From contig DXBX01000031.1 of the NCBI GenBank assembly GCA_019116285.1, positions 1-43,900 on the forward strand: DNA of 43,900 nucleotides, given 5' to 3'. Below, one piece after another: positions 36,648 to 43,489 of this stretch; position 1 is the stretch's first letter; each line of letters begins with the position of its first letter. Position numbers and translations under genes: made by a program. The notes beneath the pieces were generated by a model. It saw only the letters and a program-made list of their open reading frames with translations, did not search any database and was not told the DNA's origin. The DNA is from Candidatus Bacteroides merdigallinarum (GTDB taxonomy: Bacteria; Bacteroidota; Bacteroidia; Bacteroidales; Bacteroidaceae).

Positions 36648-37727
36648 TTAATGGATATTGTCGATGGTTACCGCCATGCCCGTGCGGAGCTGTTGCGTGC
36701 CCGATATGATGACCGTATCTCCTTCCTCCAGCCCGGCCACGGCTTGCACCAGCGCCTCGGTACGGATACCCGTCACGATGTCCACGGGCTGTGCCTTGCC
36801 GTTCTTGTAGAGGAATACCTTATCCTTGCCCATTTCCGGCACGATGGCTTCCGAGGGAATGGCCAGGGCATTCTCGAACTCCTGTTTGCGTAGTGTGATG
36901 GAGGCATAGCGTCCCGGCATGATGCCCGACGGATTGGGGTAGAGAGCGCGGATGGTGAGCGAGCGGGTCTCCGGGTCGAGGCTGGATTCGCGGGCATAGA
37001 CCTGCGCCTCGTACTTGTTGAGCGAGCCGGTCAGGGTGAAGTGGAGCGAAGAGCCCACCTTCACGTCCTTGGCATAGCTTTCCGGCACGGAGAACTCCAG
37101 TTTGAGGGGAGTGATATTGGTCAGCTTGGCCACGATGGTCGAGGGTGAGGCATACGTACCCACACTCACCTGCCGCAGGCCGATGATGCCGTCGAAGGGG
37201 GCGCGTAGTTCCGTCTGCTCTATCTGGGCACGCACCAGTTCGATGTCGGCGTTCAGGGTGGCCAGCTCGGTCTTCACCTGTTCGTAGGCTTCCTTGCTGA
37301 CGGCGTCGCGCTTCAGCAGGGCGTCCTGCCGGAAGACGCGATCCTCGGCCAGCTTCAGTTGGGCCACCAATCTCTGTAGTTGGGCCTGAAGGGGGCGGTC
37401 GTTGACCTTGGCCAGCAGTTGTCCCTTCGTCACATGGGTGCCTTCCTCGAAGTTGATGTCGGTGATCTTGCCCGATGTCTCGAAGGAGAGGTTGACCTCC
37501 TCGTCGGGCAGCAGACTGCCGATGATGGGGATTTCGTCCACCAGCACCTGGGGGCGTACGATGGCGGCGTTGACATTCAGTATCTTTTGGCCTCGGCTCC
37601 GGTTGGTCATGATTTTGTCGGCCTCGGCCAGTTCTTCATTGGGCTTGGGCATTTGCGAGTAGATTCCCCATCCGACGAGCCCGGCGCCGATGGCGATGAT
37701 AAGTCCTGTTTTGAGTTTCCTGTTCAT
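36648..37727 (-). CDS. Membrane fusion protein of the RND pump
   Basis: The 359-residue periplasmic adaptor has one N-terminal membrane anchor (LKTGLIIAIGAGLVGWGIY), a lipoyl half (GKITDINFEEGTHVTKGQLLAKV), a coiled-coil hairpin (about 110-170) and the beta-barrel and membrane-proximal domains. There is no lipobox. It lies 12 bp upstream of the RND gene and is the first of the three pump genes. It begins 46 bp after the rsgA stop and may be read from the frr promoter. Confidence 0.93.
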   Translation of the reverse strand: MNRKLKTGLIIAIGAGLVGWGIYSQMPKPNEELAEADKIMTNRSRGQKILNVNAAIVRPQVLVDEIPIIGSLLPDEEVNLSFETSGKITDINFEEGTHVTKGQLLAKVNDRPLQAQLQRLVAQLKLAEDRVFRQDALLKRDAVSKEAYEQVKTELATLNADIELVRAQIEQTELRAPFDGIIGLRQVSVGTYASPSTIVAKLTNITPLKLEFSVPESYAKDVKVGSSLHFTLTGSLNKYEAQVYARESSLDPETRSLTIRALYPNPSGIMPGRYASITLRKQEFENALAIPSEAIVPEMGKDKVFLYKNGKAQPVDIVTGIRTEALVQAVAGLEEGDTVIISGTQQLRTGMAVTIDNIH

Positions 37728-37773
37728 GGAGCGTGTGCGATGCTGTTTGTGTTTTTTTGTGGGGTGGTTATTT

Positions 37774-38709
37774 TCAGTAGGCTTCCCGGTATTTGCTCTC
37801 TTCCTTGTCCTCCAGCATACTGAGGTAGGAGGCGTAGCGCGACTGGCTGATGCGGTGCTCCTCTACGGCTTTCAGTACGGCACAGCCCGGTTCGTGTCGG
37901 TGCGTACAGTTGCCAAACTTGCAATCGGCCGAGGCTTCGAATATCTCAGGGAAGTAGTGCCCGATTTCCTCCACCTCCATGTCGAAGGTACCGAATCCCT
38001 TGATGCCCGGCGTGTCGATGATGTAGCCGCCTGCGTCGTCCACGGGATACATCTCGGAGAAGGTGGTGGTGTGCATACCCTTGTTGTGTGCCTGCGAGAT
38101 TTCTCCCGTCCGTGCCTCCGTGCCGGGCAGAAGGGCGTTGATGAGGGTCGATTTGCCCACGCCCGAGTTGCCCGAGAAGAGGGTGATGGCTCCGCGAAGC
38201 TTTGCCTTCACCTCGTCGAGGCCTTGGCCATCCTTTGCCGAGACTTTCAGGCAGGGATAGCCGATGGTGGTGTAGAGGTGGATGAGTCCGTCCAGATAGC
38301 GCAAGTCATCCTCGTCATACAAGTCCGTCTTGTTGAAGAGGAGCAGGACGGGGATGCGGTAGGCTTCGGCCGTGGCCAGGAAGCGGTCGATGAAGGTGGT
38401 GGACGTCTCCGGATGGTTCACGGTGACTATCAGCATACACTGGTCAAGGTTGGCCGCAATGATGTGCGACTGCTTCGAGAGGTTGGAGGCGCGGCGGATG
38501 ATGTAGTTCTTCCGGTCCTCTATCTCGGTGATGAAGGCCGTGCCCTCGCGGTTCTCGACGATGTGCACGCGGTCGCCCACGGCCACGGGGTTGGTGCTGC
38601 GGATGCCCTTCAGGCGGAAGTTGCCTTTCACCTTGCACTCCACGTCGCGCCCCTCGTCCGTGCGGACCAGGTACCAGCTTCCGGTGTTCTTGATTACGAG
38701 ACCATTCAT
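37774..38709 (-). CDS. rsgA: Ribosome small subunit GTPase RsgA
   Basis: The start is at 38709 ([10 protein letters not shown]); the longer frame would begin inside an inverted repeat. The 311-residue product is a circularly permuted GTPase. An OB domain comes first (about 1-65), then G4 NKTD (126-129), G1 GNSGVGKS (180-187) and G3 DTPG (232-235), and a C-terminal zinc knuckle (Cys263, Cys268, His270, Cys276). It helps 30S ribosome maturation. It lies 95 bp after frr. Confidence 0.95.
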   Translation of the reverse strand: MNGLVIKNTGSWYLVRTDEGRDVECKVKGNFRLKGIRSTNPVAVGDRVHIVENREGTAFITEIEDRKNYIIRRASNLSKQSHIIAANLDQCMLIVTVNHPETSTTFIDRFLATAEAYRIPVLLLFNKTDLYDEDDLRYLDGLIHLYTTIGYPCLKVSAKDGQGLDEVKAKLRGAITLFSGNSGVGKSTLINALLPGTEARTGEISQAHNKGMHTTTFSEMYPVDDAGGYIIDTPGIKGFGTFDMEVEEIGHYFPEIFEASADCKFGNCTHRHEPGCAVLKAVEEHRISQSRYASYLSMLEDKEESKYREAY

Positions 38710-38723
38710 AAATTGAGAATTGG

Positions 38724-38792
38724 GAATGGAGAATGGAGAAATAGGGGGCATCTTTCCCTGATGTAAATCCTTTATTTCTCCATTCTCCATTC
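38724..38792. repeat. 20-bp inverted repeat between frr and rsgA
   Basis: Twenty bases at 38724-38743 (built from GAATGGA repeats) are the perfect reverse complement of 38773-38792, with a 29-bp centre. It would form a strong mRNA hairpin in the frr-rsgA intergenic region and could limit read-through or mark an RNA processing site. It also contains the short GAATGGA direct repeats often seen in such elements. Confidence 0.75.
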
Positions 38793-38804
38793 TCAATTTT
38801 TAAT

Positions 38805-39365
38805 TTAAACCGTCATAATCTCCTTGTCCTTCGCCGCCAACATGTCCTCAATCTGTTTGATGTACTTGTCGTGCGTCTTCTGGAGTTTCTCTTCGCCGCC
38901 TTTCTGCGCATCCTCGGGCAGGCCTTCCTTGACTGCCTTCTTCAGCGCGTCGATGGCATCGCGGCGGGCGTTGCGCACGCTCACCTTGGCTGTTTCGCCC
39001 TCGGCCTTGCACTGCTTGGCCAGCTGCTTGCGGCGTTCCTCGGTGAGGGGCGGGATGCCGATGCGGATGATTTCGCCGTTGTTCTCCGGCATGATGCCCA
39101 GTGAGGAGTCGATGATGGCCTTCTCGATGATGCGGAACATGCTCTTGTCCCAGGGCTTGATGGCGATACTCCTTGCGTCGGGGGTGGTGACTGCGGCCAC
39201 GTTGTTGATGGGTACCATGCTGCCGTAGGAATCCACGCGGATGCCGTCCAGCAGGCGTACGTCAGCCTTGCCGGCGCGGATGTGTGCCAAGGTCTCTTCC
39301 AGGTACATGACGGCCATGTCCATTTTCTCTTGGGCCTCGCCCAGGATGTCTTTTACGTCTTTCAT
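38805..39365 (-). CDS. frr: Ribosome recycling factor
   Basis: The product has 186 residues, the usual length, with a long-helix domain plus a small sandwich. It shows IRAGKADVRLLDGIRVDSYGSMVPINNVAAVTTPD, near its centre VRNARRDAID, and ends in a Lys-rich helix KIEDM-type segment. It splits post-termination ribosomes together with EF-G. It is the first gene of the unit that continues with rsgA. pyrH, its usual neighbour, lies further upstream on the same strand. Confidence 0.95.
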   Translation of the reverse strand: MKDVKDILGEAQEKMDMAVMYLEETLAHIRAGKADVRLLDGIRVDSYGSMVPINNVAAVTTPDARSIAIKPWDKSMFRIIEKAIIDSSLGIMPENNGEIIRIGIPPLTEERRKQLAKQCKAEGETAKVSVRNARRDAIDALKKAVKEGLPEDAQKGGEEKLQKTHDKYIKQIEDMLAAKDKEIMTV

Positions 39366-39414
39366 ATCAGTAAGTAGTGTTTATTGTTTTGGAATTCGCT
39401 TCTTTTATGGCTAG

Positions 39415-39422
39415 CAAAAGTA
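39415..39422 (-). promoter_or_regulatory. -7 box of frr
   Basis: TACTTTTG on the minus strand fits TAnnTTTG, 49 bp before the frr ATG. Confidence 0.55.
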
Positions 39423-39643
39423 AGGTATTTTTTTGAAACGACCGTATTTGCGGGGGCTTTTTTTAGGGAGAATGAGAAAAGAGTGGAAAGGCGAGAGGAA
39501 AAGCTGCCAATCTCACAGGAAAAGTTTGCGAAGACTTTTATGAATTATTATACATGTAACAGAGTTGAAACACGGTTGTAACAATCGGGAAACGGGAAAG
39601 CCTTTCCTTTGCACCCGATAACCAGATACCTATATAAATAAGG

Positions 39644-40552
39644 ATGAAAGAAAAGGAGCAATTAATCGAATTATATGAGCGTTTGAAACACTTGAAGGAC
39701 GAGGGTGTCAAGATGAAAGACATAGCGGCCAAGACCGGCTGGGCACCCAGTGTGCTGTCCGCCCTGAATGCCACGGTGCTTCCGGCTTTTTGTGCCGAGC
39801 TGAAGAAGGGAGCCGACTTTGACAAGGCCCTGACCGAGGCACTCGCCAATGTGAATAACTTGTCGCGCAAGAAACTGTTGGGTGAGCTGGATGCCTTGCA
39901 CCGCGATGTGATGGCCTTCCATCCTTCGCACGAGACGGCTTTCGTGGTGCATCCCTTTCTCCATGCCTTGAAGGCGGGGACGGAAGCATCATCTGCCCGG
40001 GAGAACAATTTGGCGGGGATGTATATGTCCTACAGCTGCTCGTCGTCCATGAAAGCGTTGAAGGCCGAGCCGTTCTATTTCACCGACTCCGAAGCCTACG
40101 GATGCTTTGCCGTGGGGCGCAAGAGTGTGCATAATTCCTTCCGCGAGGGTATCGGAGTGGTGCGCAAGCAGCAGATGCTCTATTTGGTTTTCAATGCCTT
40201 CCAGGACCCGAACTTCTCCTTGGTGACGGTCTATCTCCAGTTGCCTTTTCTGGAGAACATCCGTTTCTTGAAAGGACTTTATCTGGTGCCCGATTATAAT
40301 ATGAATCCCATCGCCCGCCGCATTGTCCTGATGAAGCAGAGTGACGTGTACGACCCCGAAGAGTTTGCCCGCATGGAGGCGCGGCTCATCATGCCCGGCG
40401 AGTTTACGGAAGAAGAGACTTTGATTTACAACTACACCTGCGGCAAGACTGACTATATAAAGATGTGTACCCTGCCTTCGCCCAAACTGGACTTGCGCGA
40501 CTTGCAGGCGGAGAAGAAATTGCTGGAGAAGGAGGAGGAGTTTGAGGAGTGA
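39644..40552 (+). CDS. Unknown protein with an N-terminal helix-turn-helix-like region
   Basis: The product has 302 residues and no signal peptide or membrane segment. The N-terminus has the helical LYERLKHLKDEGVKMKDIAAKTGWAPSVLSAL pattern, which fits a helix-turn-helix of the kind that binds DNA. The rest (about 90-300) is a mixed domain with SSMKALKAEPFYF and PIARRIVLMKQSDVY segments that I do not recognise. The C-terminus is a charged Lys/Glu helix. It is transcribed opposite to frr and pyrH and lies between them. Its promoter region is 39560-39640, where TTCCTTTG is a weak -7 candidate. A role as a regulator is only a guess. Confidence 0.6.
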   Translation: MKEKEQLIELYERLKHLKDEGVKMKDIAAKTGWAPSVLSALNATVLPAFCAELKKGADFDKALTEALANVNNLSRKKLLGELDALHRDVMAFHPSHETAFVVHPFLHALKAGTEASSARENNLAGMYMSYSCSSSMKALKAEPFYFTDSEAYGCFAVGRKSVHNSFREGIGVVRKQQMLYLVFNAFQDPNFSLVTVYLQLPFLENIRFLKGLYLVPDYNMNPIARRIVLMKQSDVYDPEEFARMEARLIMPGEFTEEETLIYNYTCGKTDYIKMCTLPSPKLDLRDLQAEKKLLEKEEEFEE

Positions 40553-40561
40553 GAAAATGTA

Positions 40562-40578
40562 TGCGCGCTTTGCGCGCA
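40562..40578. repeat. GC hairpin after the unknown gene
   Basis: TGCGCGC, TTT, GCGCGCA form a perfect seven-bp stem with a three-base loop, ten bases after the 302-residue gene's stop. It may help terminate that gene, although no U-run follows. Confidence 0.6.
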
Positions 40579-40582
40579 AATG

Positions 40583-40665
40583 ATTAATGGTTAATGATAA
40601 ATGGTTAATAGGGTGCGCACGAGTACAGGTTGCTACGTATTAACCATTTATCATTAACCATTAAT
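40583..40665. repeat. Perfect 28-bp inverted repeat
   Basis: Twenty-eight bases at 40583-40610 are the exact reverse complement of 40638-40665, separated by 27 bp. Both arms are AT-rich and built on TTAATGG and TTAATGA pieces. The right arm overlaps the stop codon of the pyrH-derived duplicate. It can act as a hairpin terminator in both directions, or be a dispersed palindromic element at the edge of an insertion. Confidence 0.8.
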
Positions 40666-40756
40666 TATGCACCACCGTCCCAATCATTTCTCCGGCGATG
40701 ACCTTGCGCAGATTTCCCGGCGTGTCCATGTCGAAGACGATGATTGGCAGGTTGTT
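40661..40756 (-). pseudogene. Duplicate of the pyrH 3' end
   Basis: 40665-40756 matches the last 92 bp of pyrH (41281-41372) with seven mismatches. On the minus strand it still reads [31 protein letters not shown] and a stop (TAA instead of TGA); only one residue differs (Met for Lys). The remaining differences are synonymous, which shows that this copy descended from a functional pyrH of a slightly different allele. It has no start or upstream part, so it is a relic. It and the pyrH end flank the 154-residue gene. Confidence 0.85.
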
Positions 40757-40776
40757 TTATCTATATAAGCAGTTAG

Positions 40777-41241
40777 TTATTCACCTTTTAGAGATTTGTT
40801 TAAAATCTTATCATTACAGAAGACAATCATAAATCTATCTTCGGTACCTTGAAATATGATAAAATTTTGTCCGTCATTATAGTAGTGGATATTGTTATTG
40901 TCAATGTTATCTGGCTGTCCATATCTATCCTTAAAAAAATTTACATATGACTTTATTTCTGTTTTTTGTTTAGGAGTTATATGAAATTCACATGTATGTA
41001 ATTCATCAAGATAAAAACTAAAAACGACATAATCAAAATAATGTCCACAAAAATCAACATTATTTACAAGGATTTTTTCTCCAATAGTAGGTGACTGCTT
41101 AAATCCTAATTTATCTATAGCCTTTTTTACTGTTGCTTTACTACATCCCATTTCGCATCCCCATATACTTTTCTGTAGATTCTGACTATATATTTGTGCT
41201 GAAACGAGTAGTAGCGTTAGATATAAAAATAAAGTTTTCAT
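40777..41241 (-). CDS. AT-rich secreted protein of unknown function
   Basis: The product has 154 residues with a clear signal peptide (about 1-20, LFLYLTLLLVSAQIYSQ), so it should be periplasmic or secreted. The mature part has four to five cysteines (CEMGC, then NNVDFC, HTCEFH) and no recognised domain. The Asn- and Lys-rich composition and low GC differ strongly from pyrH, frr and the efflux genes. It lies between two copies of the pyrH 3' end and is read in the same direction as pyrH, so it is probably imported cargo. The ATG at 41241 begins the signal peptide. Confidence 0.6.
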   Translation of the reverse strand: MKTLFLYLTLLLVSAQIYSQNLQKSIWGCEMGCSKATVKKAIDKLGFKQSPTIGEKILVNNVDFCGHYFDYVVFSFYLDELHTCEFHITPKQKTEIKSYVNFFKDRYGQPDNIDNNNIHYYNDGQNFIIFQGTEDRFMIVFCNDKILNKSLKGE

Positions 41242-41276
41242 AAGTGAAGTGTTTATTTTATTTGTATGGGTTACAT

Positions 41277-41990
41277 TCAGTTATGCACCACCGTCCCGAT
41301 TTTCTCTCCGGCGATGACCTTGCGCAGATTGCCTGGCGTGTCCATGTCGAAGACGATGATGGGCAGGTTGTTCTCCTTGCACATGCAGGTGGCGGTGAGG
41401 TCCATCACCTTCAGGCCGCGGGCCAGGACTTCGTCGTAGGTGATGTCGTCGAACTTCGTGGCCGTGGGGTCCTTCTCCGGGTCGGCGGTGTAGATGCCGT
41501 CCACGCGGGTGCCCTTCAGCATGATGTCGGCCTCAATCTCGATGCCGCGCAGCGAGGAGCCCGTGTCGGTGGTGAAGAAAGGGTTGCCCGTCCCGGCGGA
41601 CATGATGACCACTTCGCCCGCCTCCAGGCACTCGATGGCGCGCCACTTGTTGTAGAACTCGCCGATGGGCTCCATGCGCACGGCGGTCAGCACGCGGGCC
41701 TTGACGCCTTGTGCCGTGAGTGCCGAGCTGAGGGCCAGGCTGTTGATGACCGTGGCCAGCATGCCCATCTGGTCGCCCTTGATGCGGTCGAAGCCTTTCA
41801 TGGCGCCCTTCAGTCCGCGGAAGATGTTGCCCCCGCCGATGACGATGCCCACTTGCACGCCCATGTCGCGCAGTTCCTTGATTTGTTCGGCGTATTGCAC
41901 CAGCCGCTGGTCGTCGAAGATGCCCGGCTGGTCACCCTTCAGGCTCTCGCCGCTGAGCTTGAGGAGGATGCGTTTGTAAGGTGTTGCCAT
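41277..41990 (-). CDS. pyrH: UMP kinase
   Basis: The product has 237 residues. It shows KLSGESLKGDQPG (phosphate and UMP binding), GGGNIFRGLKGA, MSAGTGNPFFTTDTG and the C-terminal [23 protein letters not shown]. It makes UDP from UMP and ATP. Its C-terminus VVHN is intact. The last 92 bp are repeated at 40665-40756. It would normally sit near frr, but here the 302-residue gene and the 154-residue cargo lie between. Confidence 0.96.
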   Translation of the reverse strand: MATPYKRILLKLSGESLKGDQPGIFDDQRLVQYAEQIKELRDMGVQVGIVIGGGNIFRGLKGAMKGFDRIKGDQMGMLATVINSLALSSALTAQGVKARVLTAVRMEPIGEFYNKWRAIECLEAGEVVIMSAGTGNPFFTTDTGSSLRGIEIEADIMLKGTRVDGIYTADPEKDPTATKFDDITYDEVLARGLKVMDLTATCMCKENNLPIIVFDMDTPGNLRKVIAGEKIGTVVHN

Positions 41991-42018
41991 ATTTGTTCGT
42001 TTTTATGGGTTGATGTCG

Positions 42019-42026
42019 CAAAGGTA
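42019..42026 (-). promoter_or_regulatory. -7 box of pyrH
   Basis: TACCTTTG on the minus strand, with TTGG 19 bp upstream, 29 bp before the pyrH ATG. The -33 part overlaps the end of the CzcC-like gene. Confidence 0.6.
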
Positions 42027-42051
42027 AGTCTTTCCCGTGGATAAACCAAGC

Positions 42052-43278
42052 TCACAGCCGACTCTTGTACAGCCGTGCCATCGCCTTCTGGTACTGGTTC
42101 TCCAGTTGCAGCAGGTTACCCTTGCTCTGGTAGACCACGGACACTTCCACGAAGTACTCAATCATACTGATTTCTCCGCCGTCCAACGCCTTGCGGAGCA
42201 GGGTGAGGTCGCGCTGCCGGGCAAAAGTCTCGCGGTATTCCTCGATGGAGCGGCTGAGCTGCTGCGCTTCCTCATAGAGTTGCCACAGGGCGGAGGAGGC
42301 GGCCAGTGCGGCGTTCTCCTGCTGGTAGTCCGCGGAGAGGGCCTGGTTCTTGGCGGCCTTCACCTTGTGGCGGTTCTCGAAGAGGGGGAAGGAGAAGCCC
42401 ACCACCAGGCCGTTGAGCGGATGGCGCGTCTCCGTGTTGCGGCGATAGCCCACTTCCAGCTTGGGCAGCCAGCCTTGTCGGGAGACGGACACTTGCTTGC
42501 GGGCGGCATCGCTTTCGCCGCGGAGGGCTTGCAGGGCGGGGTCGGCGGCTACCAGTCCGTCAATCTCTTGGCCAAAGTTTGCAGGCAGGGCAATGGGCGT
42601 GTAGTCCGTCAGTCCCAAGGCTTCGGGGCCGGGTGTCTGAGGTTCGGGTTGCGGACGGCCCGGCGTCAGGGGGCGGTTGCCGTTGAGCACCATCAGTTCC
42701 TTCAGCTTGCTTTGCAGGGCGGTCTGGTTGAGGCGGCTCTCGGTGCGGACGTTGAGCAGTTCCAGGTTGATCTTGTTGGTCTCCAAGGCATTGGCATCGC
42801 CCGTGCGGAGACGTTCTTCATAGAGCTTGGCCAGGTCTTCGGCATTGCGGAGACGCTGGTCGAGGAGTTGTTGCTGCTGGTGGAGCAGGATGATGTCCAG
42901 GCACACCTCCTTGGCCTGCAAGAGGATGTCCTGCCGGAGGGAGGCCGCCCGGGCGTCGAGGGCCTGGTTGCGCATCCGCGTCAGTTTGCCGCGGGTGGCA
43001 TAGAGGGTGGGGAAGTCGAATCCCTGCGAGACGACCAGCTCGCCCACGGTGATGTTCTTGTCGTCCGAGTCCCACAGGTGGGCGTAGGTCAGCGACGGGT
43101 TGGGCAGGTTGTTTTCCGCCTTGTTCTCCAGCTTCTGGGCGGAGACGAGGCCGGTGTTGGCCCGGAGTTGTCGGTTGTTGGCCTCTATCTGTTGCAGGAT
43201 GGCGTCGATGCCGGTGTCCTGCGCGTGCATCCCGGCGGCCAGGGCCAGGGAGACGAGGAGTAGTATGGTTCGTTTCAT
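42052..43278 (-). CDS. CzcC/TolC-like outer-membrane efflux protein
   Basis: The ATG at 43278 (MKRTILLLVSLALAAGMHAQ) gives 408 residues with a clean signal peptide, and is the start expected from protein features. An in-frame ATG at 43311 would add MNNLYFIHYIN in front of that signal; it is the last start of the repeat relay. The rest is the OEP family: a ANNRQLRANTGLVSAQKLENKAENNLPNPSLTYA-type N-terminal helix and repeated coiled hairpins. It is likely the outer-membrane channel of the CzcA/CusA-type pump encoded upstream. Confidence 0.88.
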   Translation of the reverse strand: MKRTILLLVSLALAAGMHAQDTGIDAILQQIEANNRQLRANTGLVSAQKLENKAENNLPNPSLTYAHLWDSDDKNITVGELVVSQGFDFPTLYATRGKLTRMRNQALDARAASLRQDILLQAKEVCLDIILLHQQQQLLDQRLRNAEDLAKLYEERLRTGDANALETNKINLELLNVRTESRLNQTALQSKLKELMVLNGNRPLTPGRPQPEPQTPGPEALGLTDYTPIALPANFGQEIDGLVAADPALQALRGESDAARKQVSVSRQGWLPKLEVGYRRNTETRHPLNGLVVGFSFPLFENRHKVKAAKNQALSADYQQENAALAASSALWQLYEEAQQLSRSIEEYRETFARQRDLTLLRKALDGGEISMIEYFVEVSVVYQSKGNLLQLENQYQKAMARLYKSRL

Positions 43279-43305
43279 ATTTATATAATGTATAAAATAA
43301 AGGTT

Positions 43306-43489
43306 GTTCATCTTGGGGGGCTCCCCCCGTTCACCCCGGACGCTTCCGTCCGTTCACCCCGGACGCTTCCGTCCGTTCATCCCGGACGCTTCCGTCCGTT
43401 CATCCCACACGCTTCCGTGTGTTCATCCCACACGCCCCCGTGTGTTCATCCCACACGCCCCCGTGTGGTCATCCTTCACGCCCCCGTGT
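43306..43489 (-). repeat. Eight 23-bp stop-start relay units between czcA-like and czcC-like genes
   Basis: Eight units of exactly 23 bp tile 43306-43489. On the coding (minus) strand a unit is a six-base arm, a four-base loop, the complementary arm, and a linker such as GGATGAA. The arms come in three classes (CACACG/CGTGTG, CGGACG/CGTCCG and GGGGGG/CCCCCC), and pairing is kept in nearly all. Each linker contains ATGA (or GTGA in two units), where a stop and a start overlap. Because 23 is 3n+2, each start reads eight codons to the next unit's stop. The products are MTTRGRVG, MNTRGRVG, MNTRKRVG, MNGRKRPG twice, a GTG-started NGRKRPG and a GTG-started NGGSPPR. The czcA-like stop lies in the first linker, and the last ATG (43311) is in frame with the czcC-like gene. 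Confidence 0.92.

Noticed and set aside
43306..43489. CRISPR array
   Set aside because: Units are contiguous 23-bp repeats with no unique spacers and no cas genes nearby.
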